Shown: piece after piece, positions 8,232-17,286 of the stretch
Layout of the letters: each line of letters starts with the position of its first letter
Numbering within the stretch: position 1 is the stretch's first letter
NCBI GenBank assembly: GCA_017444525.1
Contig: JAFSWL010000005.1
Span: forward strand, 1-56,190
Direction: 5' to 3'
DNA from: Alphaproteobacteria bacterium
Lineage (GTDB): Bacteria > Pseudomonadota > Alphaproteobacteria > RF32 > CAG-239
Length of the DNA: 56,190 bases
Translations under genes and position numbers: made by a program
The notes under the pieces: generated by a model
The model's input: only the letters and a program-made list of their open reading frames with translations
Told to the model about the DNA's origin: nothing
The model's database searches: none

Positions 8232-9152
8232 TCAGATCCAACCTTTTGTTTTAGCGAGTGTACGAGCTTCGTCGCTCATCTGATATACCTCGGCATAAAA
8301 TTGTATAAAATCTTTAGCTTCAGGTAAATCAAACAAAAGCATTTCGGCCTCGCTAGAAAGACTGTGATTGCAGATATATGTGCTCACAATGTCCGAAGCG
8401 TTAGGCAGATCAAACATTTTCTTTTCGTTTTCTGCGCATAAAACATTACCGTTATTGACGTATACATATACCAACTCTGCAGCGTTAGGCTGCATAAACA
8501 TATATGCTTCTGCTTGAGGCGAAAACACATATGTTGGTAAATGTTTTATGATTCTTACAGCATAAGGATGCTGCAACAGTTTCATTTCTGCCGCCGGTAA
8601 CAAGTCGGTATACTGCATATAGCGGTAGACCTGCTGTTCGGCATCGGAGATTGATAACAGTTTCAATTGCAGTTCTTCGCTTAAAATTCGCTTTTGCGCA
8701 ATCATCATCCGTAAATAGCAATCAGGATGAACTTCACGCAGCTTCTTCAGTCTTCTGAGAATTGCTATTCGATAATCAAGATACCAACCGCAAATTATTG
8801 CGGAAATCAGAGCGCAATAGCTCAGCTTAATAAGCTCGTTAACGGCAAATTTTTGCTGAAGATAGCTGCTGTATGCCAGCAAAATTCCGAAGACTGCCAC
8901 AGCACTGAATATAAGCACCGGTTTAAGGTTACGAATGTCTCGCGGGCTGTAAGCACTATGTCCGATAATAAATGTTTCCAGACAGAAGATAAAGGACAAA
9001 GTAATCAACCCAAGAACCGGATATACCGAACCGCTGCATGGCTTGCAATCTGCACCACAGATCATACCAAATGTCATAAGTGCGATAAGCACCAAGAAAC
9101 CTATCTCTTTGAAATAGGTTTCACAAAAGAATGAAAACCTGCTCATAATCAT
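8232..9152 (-). CDS. Membrane protein with C-terminal tandem helical repeats
   Basis: This 306-residue protein has four hydrophobic spans in its first half (about 15-37, 41-63, 77-99, 108-128). A cytoplasmic-looking C-terminal half holds about four or five imperfect repeats of roughly 32 residues. Each repeat has the pattern LS-x-EAE-x-x-LF-x-LP-x-A-x-x-(I/V)-x-x-Y, for example SSEAEMLLFDLPEAKDFIQFY. The repeats look like helical hairpins similar in style to TPR or Sel1 repeats, but I do not recognise the family. Two ATG starts lie six bases apart and neither has a good ribosome site. It stands alone between a terminator and proS. A scaffold role is a guess. Confidence 0.75.
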   Translation of the reverse strand: MIMSRFSFFCETYFKEIGFLVLIALMTFGMICGADCKPCSGSVYPVLGLITLSFIFCLETFIIGHSAYSPRDIRNLKPVLIFSAVAVFGILLAYSSYLQQKFAVNELIKLSYCALISAIICGWYLDYRIAILRRLKKLREVHPDCYLRMMIAQKRILSEELQLKLLSISDAEQQVYRYMQYTDLLPAAEMKLLQHPYAVRIIKHLPTYVFSPQAEAYMFMQPNAAELVYVYVNNGNVLCAENEKKMFDLPNASDIVSTYICNHSLSSEAEMLLFDLPEAKDFIQFYAEVYQMSDEARTLAKTKGWI

Positions 9153-9226
9153 AATTTTTTGAATAATTTCTTCTATAATTATAATTTATTTGCCATAATA
9201 CTAGCAATTATTATTTTTTCTGTCAA

Positions 9227-9266
9227 TAAAAAAATCCGTCTGAAAGAATTGTTTTCAGGCGGATTG
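9227..9266 (-). terminator. Terminator after proS
   Basis: AATCCGTCTGAAA (from 9233) pairs with TTTTCAGGCGGATT (to 9265) with one G-T pair. On the minus strand it is followed by seven T. It ends the rpmI-to-proS unit. Confidence 0.85.
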
Positions 9267-9286
9267 CAATAAGTATGATACTTTAC

Positions 9287-10804
9287 TTAATACGAGCGGG
9301 CGTAAATCACGTCCATTGTTGCCGGCTTGCCGGTCAACAGACATACGCCTTCCGTGCCGCTTTGGTCAAACGGAATGCAGCGAATGGTGATTTTCATTGA
9401 TTTCAAAATCTCCTCGGTTGCCGGATCACCACACCATTTACCGCGTACGAACGCGACTTTACCTTGTTTGCCGTCTTCAATCCATTCGTTGGAATTGGCA
9501 AAATAAGCAGCAAATTCTTCCGGTGTTTTGATGTCAGTGCGAATGTTGTCTTGCAGACGCTTTTGTGCCTTAGCAAACATCAGTTGCTGCAATTCTTCCA
9601 GACGCTTGCCGGCAGTTTCAACAAATTCTTCTGCTTGCATAATTTTCTTGCCTTCCGGCTGCCCGATGAAAATCCGTTCCTTAACCATTAAGCCGTTATT
9701 TTCAATATCACGTGGGCCGATTTCGCAAACCATCGGCGCACCTTTTCTAATCCACTCCCAAACCTTATCGACACTGTTTTTATCGCGGCTGTCAACCTTA
9801 ATACGCAGTTTTTCGCCAAAAGCGGATTGTTGTTTAAGCTGAGCTTGAATATTTGCTATATAAGTCATTATTTTTTCAGTATCTTCTGTTTTTTTAATCA
9901 ACGGAACAATCACAATCTGATACGGTGCAACGTGCGGTGGCACCACCATACCGTCATCGTCGGCGTGACACATAATAGTACCGCCGATTAAACGTGTGGA
10001 AACACCCCACGAGGTAGTGTAAGCATATTCCAGTTCATTATTCTGATTGGTAAATTTAATATCTGCCGATTTGGCAAAATTCTGCCCCAAAAAATGCGAG
10101 GTTCCGGCTTGCAATGCTTTACCGTCCTGCATCATGGCTTCAATACAGTAAGTATCAATTGCTCCCGGAAATTTCTCGTGTTCCGGTTTGCGACCGACCA
10201 GCACCGGCATTGCCAGTGCGTTTTCGGAAAAGTCGCGATAAACTTCGAGCATTTTAACGGTTTCAGCTTCTGCTTCTTTCATACTGGCGTGTACGGTATG
10301 ACCTTCCTGCCACAAAAATTCGCGAGTGCGTAAAAACAGACGCGGACGCATTTCCCAACGCACCACATTGGCCCATTGATTAAGCAAAATCGGCAAATCA
10401 CGATAGGATTTAACCCATTTTGCAAATGAATCAGCAATAATTGTTTCTGATGTCGGACGCACAATTAACGGCTCTTCGAGCGGCGATGCCGGTTTTAATT
10501 TACCGTCCTCATTAACCAGACGAGAGTGAGTAACCACAGCCATTTCTTTAGCAAAGCCTTCAACATGGTCAGCTTCTTTTTGGAAAAAGGAAAGGGGAAT
10601 AAACATCGGAAAATAGTAGTTTTCGTGCCCGGTTTCCTTGATTTTTTCATCCAACACGCGCTGAATACGCTCCCATAAACCATAGCCCCACGCCTTCATT
10701 ACCATACATCCCGGAGATACCGAATTTTCTGCCATATCCGCTTCGGATACCACATTTTGGTACCATTCCGGATAATTTTGTTTGCGTGTTGTTTTCATTG
10801 CCAT
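9287..10804 (-). CDS. proS: Prolyl-tRNA synthetase, short archaeal/eukaryote-like type
   Basis: ProS charges tRNA-Pro. At 505 residues without the YbaK-like editing insertion, this is the short archaeal/eukaryotic-type (ProS3) enzyme rather than the bacterial 570-residue type. Class II motifs are visible: RPTSETII, motif 2 in RWEMRPRLFLRTREFLWQEG, and motif 3 around GVSTRLIGGTIMCHADDDG. An anticodon-binding domain follows, then a zinc-binding-like tail. The ATG at 10804 has AGGAG seven bases upstream. It starts ten bases after pheT, an unusual partner, so three aminoacyl-tRNA synthetase genes probably share a transcript with L35 and L20. Confidence 0.96.
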   Translation of the reverse strand: MAMKTTRKQNYPEWYQNVVSEADMAENSVSPGCMVMKAWGYGLWERIQRVLDEKIKETGHENYYFPMFIPLSFFQKEADHVEGFAKEMAVVTHSRLVNEDGKLKPASPLEEPLIVRPTSETIIADSFAKWVKSYRDLPILLNQWANVVRWEMRPRLFLRTREFLWQEGHTVHASMKEAEAETVKMLEVYRDFSENALAMPVLVGRKPEHEKFPGAIDTYCIEAMMQDGKALQAGTSHFLGQNFAKSADIKFTNQNNELEYAYTTSWGVSTRLIGGTIMCHADDDGMVVPPHVAPYQIVIVPLIKKTEDTEKIMTYIANIQAQLKQQSAFGEKLRIKVDSRDKNSVDKVWEWIRKGAPMVCEIGPRDIENNGLMVKERIFIGQPEGKKIMQAEEFVETAGKRLEELQQLMFAKAQKRLQDNIRTDIKTPEEFAAYFANSNEWIEDGKQGKVAFVRGKWCGDPATEEILKSMKITIRCIPFDQSGTEGVCLLTGKPATMDVIYARSY

Positions 10805-10814
10805 ATTTATTCTC

Positions 10815-13202
10815 CTATCTCAATTCGCCGCCGGTTTTTTTGCCGACTTCGACAATAACTTTATTCATCAGATTTTCGATATCTTTATCGGTAAAAGTTT
10901 GTTCAATCGGCTGGAAAGTCAGACTGATTGCTACCGATTTTTTGCCGCTCGGCAAGGTAATTCCTTCATAAATATCAAAAATACGTACATCCTTAATATG
11001 ATTGCGGTCGGCATTTTTGGCAGCAGATATAATCGCGGCGGCGTTGACACTCTTATCAACCACAAATGCCAAGTCTTTATCTACCGGTTGGAACGGCGAA
11101 AGATCGAGCTTTTTGCGTGCTTTACCTGCAGTTTGACGCGGCAGCGGAATATTATTCAAATTAACTTCAAACGCTACCACGCGGGTTTTGATATCCAGTG
11201 CCCTTAATATTGCCGGATGAATCTCACCAAAATAAGCCAACACGTTCTTGCCGAGGCGGATAACACCGGAACGCCCCGGATGATAATAACTCGGCGCATC
11301 AGTCGTAATCTGCGGATTTTCATACGGACCTTTGGCAGCTGCAATTACCGCCAGAGCATCGGCTTTGGCATCATACACATCATAATCGCGTGCCGTATGT
11401 GCCCAATCTTTGGCCGAAGTCTGTCCGCTGCGAACTCCGCTTGCCGCGGTGTACTGTTCCTGCGGATTACGTCCTGTAAATACCGGACCGACTTCAAACA
11501 AAGCCATATTCGGATAACCGCGGGAAATATTATTTTTGACCGCAGTCAATAAATTCGGCAAAATTGACGGACGCATTTCATTAAGTTCTTTAACAATCGG
11601 ATTTTGCAGCAATATAGCTTCATTGCCGCAACGGAAATGTTGTGCGATTTCACTGTCGGCAAAGCTCCAAGTTACGGTTTCGTACATACCGCGAGATGCC
11701 AGTTCATGCTTAACAATTACTGAATTATGCTGCATCGGTGTCAAGATAGGCTTCGGCAAATTGTCGTGCGGCAATGATACTGCCGGAATTTTATCGGTTC
11801 CGACCATACGAACAACTTCTTCGATTAAATCCTGCTCGCATTCAATATCGCCGCGCCAGCTTGGAGAAACAGCTTTAATTGTATTGTTTTCCAGCGATAC
11901 CTCAAAGCCTAAATGACGCAGAATTTCCATTGATTTTTCGGCACTAACATCCAATCCGGCAAATGTTTTCATACGCTGCGGACGCAAATATGCTACTTGC
12001 GGTTGATAATTATCTTCTGTTCCGACAACCGTCAGTTCGGACGCTTCGCCGCCGCAAATGCTTATAATAAGCTGGGTAGCATAATCTGAACCGCTGATGT
12101 TTGATTTCGGATCTACCCAACGTTCATAACGATAGCGCGAGTCCGAATCAATTTGTAATCTGCGACCGGTTTTGGCAATACATTCCGGCTTAAATAAAGC
12201 GCATTCCAGCAAAACATTTACGGTATTTTCCGTACAACCCTTTTCCAAGCCGCCCATAATGCCACCCAAACATTGTACGCCTTCCTCGTCGCAAATACCC
12301 AAAGCAAAATCGGACAATTCGTATTCTTTTTCGTTCAGCGCCGTGAATTTTTCACCGTTATGCGCCATACGAACGGTAAGGTCTCCTTTGAGTTTATCGG
12401 CATCAAAAACGTGCAACGGGCGTGCCAAATCATAGTTGATATAATTGGTTACGTCCACTAACGGCGAAATTGAGTGAATACCGATGGCGTTCAATCGGTC
12501 TTTCATCCACTTTGGAGTTTCGGCGCGATTGTTGACACCTCTGATGTAGCGACCGGTATAAACCGGACACTCAGTCGGGCATTCCACCGTAATTTTTATC
12601 GGATTGGTGAATTTTGCCGGAGTTTTAACGATGTTGAGCGGTTTTAATGTGCCCAAACCGGCCGCGGCCAAATCACGAGCAATACCGCGCACACCCAAAC
12701 ATTCCGCACGGTTAGGGGTTATGGATACCTCAATTACCGGATCAATATTCAGCACTTCGGTAGCCGGCGCTCCGACTGGAGTATCGCTCGGCAATTCGAT
12801 AATGGCATCATGTGCCGTACCCAAGCCGATTTCATCTATCGCACACATCATACCGCAGCTTTCTACACCGCGGATAGTGGCGCGTTTTAAACGTTCGTTA
12901 AACAGCGGAATCAGCGTGCCTTCGCGGGCAAAAATACCAATAAGCCCTTCGCGCACATTCGGGGCACCGCACACCACCTGATATTTGTTGGTGCCGTCAT
13001 TGACGCACAAAACGTGCAGTTTATCGGCATCGGGATGATTTTCTACACTGTCAATGCGAGCTGTAATAAAATCTTGTAAACCGGCACGAGGGTCGGTAAC
13101 TTCTTCAACTTCCAAGCCAATATTGTTCAGCGTATCGCAAATTTCATCCAACGTTGCCGTGGTATCCAAATGTTCTTTAAGCCAAGATAATGTGAATTTC
13201 AT
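10815..13202 (-). CDS. pheT: Phenylalanyl-tRNA synthetase beta subunit
   Basis: PheT forms the alpha2-beta2 enzyme with PheS and carries editing and tRNA-binding modules. It is full length (795 residues). Visible modules are the N-terminal domain starting MKFTLSWLKEHLD, the tRNA-binding OB fold (about 38-150), the B3/B4 editing region, B5, and the C-terminal FDX-ACB domain (about 700-795, KLDLSPFQPVDKDLAFVV). The start codon overlaps the pheS stop as ATGA, so translation is coupled. Confidence 0.98.
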   Translation of the reverse strand: MKFTLSWLKEHLDTTATLDEICDTLNNIGLEVEEVTDPRAGLQDFITARIDSVENHPDADKLHVLCVNDGTNKYQVVCGAPNVREGLIGIFAREGTLIPLFNERLKRATIRGVESCGMMCAIDEIGLGTAHDAIIELPSDTPVGAPATEVLNIDPVIEVSITPNRAECLGVRGIARDLAAAGLGTLKPLNIVKTPAKFTNPIKITVECPTECPVYTGRYIRGVNNRAETPKWMKDRLNAIGIHSISPLVDVTNYINYDLARPLHVFDADKLKGDLTVRMAHNGEKFTALNEKEYELSDFALGICDEEGVQCLGGIMGGLEKGCTENTVNVLLECALFKPECIAKTGRRLQIDSDSRYRYERWVDPKSNISGSDYATQLIISICGGEASELTVVGTEDNYQPQVAYLRPQRMKTFAGLDVSAEKSMEILRHLGFEVSLENNTIKAVSPSWRGDIECEQDLIEEVVRMVGTDKIPAVSLPHDNLPKPILTPMQHNSVIVKHELASRGMYETVTWSFADSEIAQHFRCGNEAILLQNPIVKELNEMRPSILPNLLTAVKNNISRGYPNMALFEVGPVFTGRNPQEQYTAASGVRSGQTSAKDWAHTARDYDVYDAKADALAVIAAAKGPYENPQITTDAPSYYHPGRSGVIRLGKNVLAYFGEIHPAILRALDIKTRVVAFEVNLNNIPLPRQTAGKARKKLDLSPFQPVDKDLAFVVDKSVNAAAIISAAKNADRNHIKDVRIFDIYEGITLPSGKKSVAISLTFQPIEQTFTDKDIENLMNKVIVEVGKKTGGELR

Positions 13203-14308
13203 CGTGCCAATCCTCCGTTGTTGCTTAAACCGTCCGTCATAGAAGAAAAGTCGAGCGGTGTAAATCCGTAATGTTTCAGCCAGCGGACATCCGATTCAAA
13301 GAATGTTCGCAAATCCGGAATACCGTATTTGAGCATTGCCAAGCGGTCAATACCCATACCAAAGGCGAATCCCTGATATTCATCCGGATTGATACCGCCG
13401 GCACGCAACACATTCGGATGTACCATACCGCAACCCAAAACCTCCAACCAATCGTTTCCGGCGCCGATTTTGAGTTCAGTCTTACTCTTTAAACAACCGA
13501 TATCCATTTCAATTGACGGTTCAGTGAATGGAAAATATGACGGGCGATAGCGTACCGGTAAATCGTCCAGTTCAAAAAATGCCTTCATAAAGTCGTGCAA
13601 ACAACCTTTGAGGTGAGCCAAAGTTATGTTTCTATCGATTACCAAGCCTTCAACCTGATGAAACATCGGCGTATGCGTAGCATCATAATCGGAACGATAG
13701 GTACGTCCCATGGCTATAATCCGGATGGGCGGTTGCTGTTTTTCCATCGTGCGGATTTGTACGCCGGAGGTGTGTGTACGGATAACGTAAGCCGTTTCCA
13801 TATCAAATTCTTTTTGCGGATCGCTGTTCAGATAAAAGGTATCCTGCATTTGGCGGGCAGGGTGATTAAGCGGCATATTGAGCGCATTAAAATTATGAAA
13901 CTGGTCTTCAATATCCGGACCTTCGGCAACTTCAAATCCCATCTGGCCGAAAATTGCCGCAACTTCTTCATATATTTTGGAAACCGGATGAATGCGCCCC
14001 TGTGTTTCCGGACGCACCGGCAACGTAACATCAAGTGTTTCACTCTTAAGCTTTTCATTTAAGGCTTTTTCTTCCAAAAATTTTTTCTGAGCTTCAATCG
14101 CTTCTTCAATCTTTGATTTTACGATATTCAAACCCTTGCCGAGCGAAATTTTTTCTTCCAAAGGTAACGAACCCAAACTTTTCATCATTTCTGTCAGTTT
14201 ACCTTTTTTGCCTAAGACGGCAACTCTGATGTCGTCCAATTCTTTTAATATGGCAGAGTTATTGATTTTATTCAATACTTCGTTTTTTAATTCTTCTAAA
14301 TTTTCCAT
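13199..14308 (-). CDS. pheS: Phenylalanyl-tRNA synthetase alpha subunit
   Basis: PheS is the catalytic subunit. The 369-residue protein has an N-terminal coiled-coil (about 1-95) and a class II core. Motif 2 lies around the RTYRSDYDATHTPMFHQVEG stretch. The Phe-pocket FTEPSIEMD region and motif 3 (GFAFGMGIDRLAMLKYGI) are intact. I chose the ATG at 14308 (MENLEEL) because AAAGG lies nine bases upstream; the in-frame TTG nine bases earlier abuts that site. A terminator separates it from rplT, so it may depend on read-through. Confidence 0.97.
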   Translation of the reverse strand: MENLEELKNEVLNKINNSAILKELDDIRVAVLGKKGKLTEMMKSLGSLPLEEKISLGKGLNIVKSKIEEAIEAQKKFLEEKALNEKLKSETLDVTLPVRPETQGRIHPVSKIYEEVAAIFGQMGFEVAEGPDIEDQFHNFNALNMPLNHPARQMQDTFYLNSDPQKEFDMETAYVIRTHTSGVQIRTMEKQQPPIRIIAMGRTYRSDYDATHTPMFHQVEGLVIDRNITLAHLKGCLHDFMKAFFELDDLPVRYRPSYFPFTEPSIEMDIGCLKSKTELKIGAGNDWLEVLGCGMVHPNVLRAGGINPDEYQGFAFGMGIDRLAMLKYGIPDLRTFFESDVRWLKHYGFTPLDFSSMTDGLSNNGGLAR

Positions 14309-14336
14309 AATCAGCAACCTTTATTTAAAAAAACAT

Positions 14337-14377
14337 AAAAAAGAGTCAGCTCGAAAACTCAAAGCCGACTCTTTTTC
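14337..14377 (-). terminator. Terminator or attenuator between rplT and pheS
   Basis: AAAAAAGAGTC (14337-14347) pairs with GACTCTTTTT (14367-14376). On the minus strand it lies after rplT and about 30 bases before the pheS start, so it could act as an attenuator for pheST-proS. Confidence 0.75.
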
Positions 14378-14399
14378 ACTGATTTATTGTATCTGTAAC

Positions 14400-14759
14400 T
14401 TACTTGTTAAGAGCCGCTTTGGCTGTTTCAACCAACTTAGCAAATGCTTCGGGCTGTTTCAAAGCGATATCAGCGAGAACCTTACGGTCAAGTTCAACAC
14501 CGGCTTTGTTAAGCCCGCTGATAAATCGAGAATAAGTTAAATCATGGATACGAGTTGCAGCATTGATACGTTGAATCCATAAAGAACGGAAAGTTCTTTT
14601 CTTAACTTTACGGTCACGATAAGCATATTGCAAACCTTTTTCAACTTTTTCAACAGCTACTCTGAATACATTTTTATTACGACCTCTGTAACCCTTCGCC
14701 ATATCCAAAATTTTTTTATGACGAGCGTGAGCCGTTAAACCTCTTTTAACACGAGACAT
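14400..14759 (-). CDS. rplT: Large ribosomal subunit protein bL20
   Basis: bL20 binds 23S rRNA early in 50S assembly. The 119-residue basic protein has the typical start [17 protein letters not shown], the arginine-rich long helix ([35 protein letters not shown]) and the globular C-terminus ending in ALNK. AGGGAGG lies upstream of the ATG. It follows rpmI by 15 bases. Confidence 0.98.
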   Translation of the reverse strand: MSRVKRGLTAHARHKKILDMAKGYRGRNKNVFRVAVEKVEKGLQYAYRDRKVKKRTFRSLWIQRINAATRIHDLTYSRFISGLNKAGVELDRKVLADIALKQPEAFAKLVETAKAALNK

Positions 14760-14774
14760 ATCTTATCCTCCCTC

Positions 14775-14969
14775 TTAAATAAACGGTAAAAACTTTTTAA
14801 CAAAAGCATTAGCGGCAGCAATAATTTTAGAGCCGCGAGCCTGTCTTTTTTGTTTTGTCGGTTTGTTGAAAAGAAGGTGTCTTTTAAAAGAATGTCTTCT
14901 TTTTAATTTGCCGGAGCCGGTAACGTCAAAGCGCTTGGCAGCGGCCTTTTTGGTTTTTAATTTTGGCAT
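14775..14969 (-). CDS. rpmI: Large ribosomal subunit protein bL35
   Basis: bL35 is a small structural protein of the 50S subunit. The 64-residue protein has the family start [19 protein letters not shown] and the basic [11 protein letters not shown] block. GAAAGG lies upstream of the ATG. infC, the usual gene before rpmI, is not present: the upstream gene is divergent and a promoter lies directly in front. Confidence 0.97.
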   Translation of the reverse strand: MPKLKTKKAAAKRFDVTGSGKLKRRHSFKRHLLFNKPTKQKRQARGSKIIAAANAFVKKFLPFI

Positions 14970-15049
14970 TTTGATTCCCTTTCAATTGTTGGAAATTACA
15001 CACAAGCCGTCAGGCAATGCCTTTTCGCCCGAACAACTCAAACACAGCG

Positions 15050-15078
15050 TTTATAAACTATTTATTTTTAAATTTCAA
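15050..15078 (-). promoter_or_regulatory. Promoter of the rpmI-rplT-pheST-proS unit
   Basis: On the minus strand TTGAAA (15073-15078), a 17-base spacer and TATAAA (15050-15055). The leader to the rpmI ATG would be about 70 bases and contains short dyads. Confidence 0.7.
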
Positions 15079-15215
15079 GTACTTTTTTTATTTTACATAA
15101 ATTGTTAGGCTTCTGTTTTTAATTTACACTGGTTGTATAAATTATTGATTTTTGTTGCATAATATATAACAAGCAATTATCATAACAACAGTTTCTGAAT
15201 ATTAAGGACAGCATA

Positions 15216-15962
15216 ATGAACAAACTTTTTAAGGGAATTATGATAGGCGGCGGCATAATGTTGTTATTGCTGCTTATCGGCGGATATATTGTATATCATA
15301 ATCGAGCGGCTATTGCCGGCAAAGCGATGAATTATGCTATGCAGCGCATAACAGGATCGTCGGATGATGGTACGCAGACTTGGCTTGGAGCGTTGATTGA
15401 GGGCGATTCGTCGCAAGACGTGAAAAACGCTTTGATTAAATCGGTTTTGAATCGTGAACCGAAAAAAAAGACTTCCTCCGCATCCGCGCGTAAACCGGGG
15501 TTGGCTACCATGGCGGAAATGTTAGCTAATGGTGCAGGCGGAGACGGAACGGATTTAGGACAATTGGCCCAAGCCTTTTTAAGTGGATTGAGCACTGATG
15601 CTCAAAGTGATGAAACTCAATCAAGAACGCTTCCTACGGAAAATGTTAATGATATAAATGCTCGTGATACCAAGGGACGTACATTGTTGATGAATGTTTG
15701 CCGAGTTGATGTTACCCCGAAAGTAATTAAAATGCTTTTGCGTTACGGAGCTGATGTTAATGCCGTTGATGATAACGGCCGCAACGCGTTGATGTATGCG
15801 GTGGCACTTAATGAGAATCCGGATGTGGTGGAAATGTTGCTGCAAAATGGTGCCGATGCACGTTTAAAGGATAAAGACGGTAAAAAGGTGGTAGAATATG
15901 CCAAAACGGAAAAGATGAAACATCTGATTAAAGAATACAGTAAATCAGGTTGGTTCTTTTAA
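15216..15962 (+). CDS. Membrane-anchored ankyrin-repeat protein
   Basis: This 248-residue protein starts with an uncleaved hydrophobic anchor (about 7-31, rich in G, I and L). A polar linker region (about 50-140) follows. Two clear ankyrin repeats and a partial third (about 145-240) end it, with signatures DTKGRTLLMNVC, LLRYGADVNAVDDNGRNALMYAV and LLQNGADARLKDKDGKK. It is likely anchored in the inner membrane with the ankyrin part on the periplasmic or cytoplasmic side; orientation is uncertain. AAGGA lies upstream of the ATG. Ankyrin proteins mediate protein contacts; the partner here is unknown. It is monocistronic, ending at the terminator at 16008-16045. Confidence 0.85.
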   Translation: MNKLFKGIMIGGGIMLLLLLIGGYIVYHNRAAIAGKAMNYAMQRITGSSDDGTQTWLGALIEGDSSQDVKNALIKSVLNREPKKKTSSASARKPGLATMAEMLANGAGGDGTDLGQLAQAFLSGLSTDAQSDETQSRTLPTENVNDINARDTKGRTLLMNVCRVDVTPKVIKMLLRYGADVNAVDDNGRNALMYAVALNENPDVVEMLLQNGADARLKDKDGKKVVEYAKTEKMKHLIKEYSKSGWFF

Positions 15963-16007
15963 GCAAGTCAATCGTTTTTTTTGAGTTATTGATATATACT
16001 TTAGACT

Positions 16008-16045
16008 ATATTCCTCTTTTATTAACGTAGAAGAGGAATATTTTT
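16008..16045 (+). terminator. Terminator after the ankyrin gene
   Basis: ATATTCCTCTT (16008-16018) pairs with AAGAGGAATAT (16031-16041), followed by T residues. Confidence 0.8.
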
Positions 16046-16065
16046 GTGGTTTGAAGGAGAACAAG

Positions 16066-16254
16066 ATGCAAGAGCAAACCATAGCCAATATATTACTTTC
16101 GGATATTTTGAACAAAAACGTATCGGCAAAATCTAATAAGGATAATAAAGTTATCAGCGAGGTTGTCGAGAGCTGGAATAAAAATATTTATATTATTCCG
16201 AAGCAAAGTCTTAAGTTTCAGAAACATCGGACCAAAAAATATGACTTTATGTAA
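16066..16254 (+). CDS. Small protein of unknown function (62 aa)
   Basis: The ATG at 16066 (MQEQTIAN) has AAGGAGA nine bases upstream. The in-frame TTG at 16051 lies against that site and is not the start. The 62-residue product is polar, with a helical N-terminal half and a basic C-terminal tail (KFQKHRTKKYDFM). No signal, span or known motif is visible. It lies directly after a terminator, so it needs its own promoter, which I could not place with confidence. Confidence 0.5.
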   Translation: MQEQTIANILLSDILNKNVSAKSNKDNKVISEVVESWNKNIYIIPKQSLKFQKHRTKKYDFM

Positions 16255-16356
16255 TGTTATTTATTTTATATTTTCAAGATAACCTAACGGTCAGATTTAT
16301 ATTCGTTAAAAGATACTTATGTTTCAACTTGTCTGATTATCATAGATGAGGTTAAA

Positions 16357-16617
16357 ATGCGAAAAATTAAAAAGAACGAATATGTAAGATTGGAAGACAG
16401 TTTGATGTTTGCCGGAACAATTTATGAGAGCTTTGAAGCATTGGAAGAAGTCATGGGAAAACTGAAGCTGGAAAGGCCGTTGTTTTTGGTTTATCTGGCT
16501 AAAAAGGAATTTGCCGCCGCCGTGTTTAAGGCTGCAGGAGAACAACAACGCACCGTAGCCGAAAATCCTCCGCCGTACGTGGAAATATTTAATCCTAATT
16601 ATATGAATCCACAATAG
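16357..16617 (+). CDS. Small protein of unknown function (86 aa)
   Basis: The ATG has GAGG upstream. The 86-residue soluble protein has a basic start (MRKIKKNEY), a helical core with ALEEVMGKLKLERPLFLVYLAKKEFAAAVF-type amphipathic pattern (positions about 27-58), and a proline-rich end (ENPPPYVEIFNPNY). I do not recognise it. It stands alone between small genes and a decayed locus. Confidence 0.55.
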   Translation: MRKIKKNEYVRLEDSLMFAGTIYESFEALEEVMGKLKLERPLFLVYLAKKEFAAAVFKAAGEQQRTVAENPPPYVEIFNPNYMNPQ

Positions 16618-16717
16618 TCATTCAGCTTTTATCCACTACCAATATAAGGCGGTGTTGACATTGCATGCAAATCCTTTTATACGCGAGTCGGTTTTATGTA
16701 AAATGAAATGGGACTAA

Positions 16718-17286
16718 ATGAAAGCCGTACGCATCCGCAAACGTTTTATATTGGTAGTGCTGTGTACTATTTTGCTGACATTGTTTTTTAACCTATATAT
16801 TCTGATCATTTGGTGATAGGGCTATGGGACAGTTTATGGAACAATGAAACGGCACGCATTTCATTTTATAACGCCGGAACTGCCGATAATGCAGTTAAAC
16901 TCACGGATGTAGAAACTTTAGCATCGTATGAAGCAAAATATCCGCAATCTTGCAAGAATGAAAAGGGGCAGTGTGCTGCAGTTAATGTAACTGTGTTTAG
17001 AAAATGGCAAGATTTTGCTGCCACCATAAAAATCAAAGGTAATGGAAAATTTACCGTAAATCTGCGTGGAGCTTATGCTTAAGACGGAGACGATAATTTA
17101 TATCCGGTATTAGTGGATTATCGTTTTGCAAATATAAACAATCGGTCATTTTTATCAGGCAGAAAATCGTTTGAGCACGATAGACCTCATACTTATACTT
17201 TTGATGTTAAAGACGGAGATGTACTCAAGTTTTTTGTTCAGGTACGTAAACACCATTTCCGCTTCAGTGACATTTTTATAAAGTGA
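16718..17286 (+). pseudogene. Decayed surface-glycan-type gene: frameshift plus in-frame stop
   Basis: An ATG at 16718 opens a frame encoding a basic start and one membrane segment (MKAVRIRKRF, then LVVLCTILLTLFFNLYILII). It stops at 16814-16816, and the coding pattern continues in another frame with GLWDSLWNNETARISFYNAG. That frame hits a TAA at 17080-17082 inside NLRGAYA-DGDDNLYP and then stays open to the TGA at 17284. The last part (YPVLVDYRFANINN, then FTF/KDGD-like strands) resembles a beta-rich domain I know from polysaccharide-biosynthesis and glycosyltransferase proteins of gut bacteria. So one frameshift and one nonsense mutation are needed to restore it. The function name is an inference. 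Confidence 0.6.

Noticed and set aside
13595-14062. 155-residue open frame antisense to pheS
   Set aside because: Shadow of pheS. No ribosome site or family similarity.
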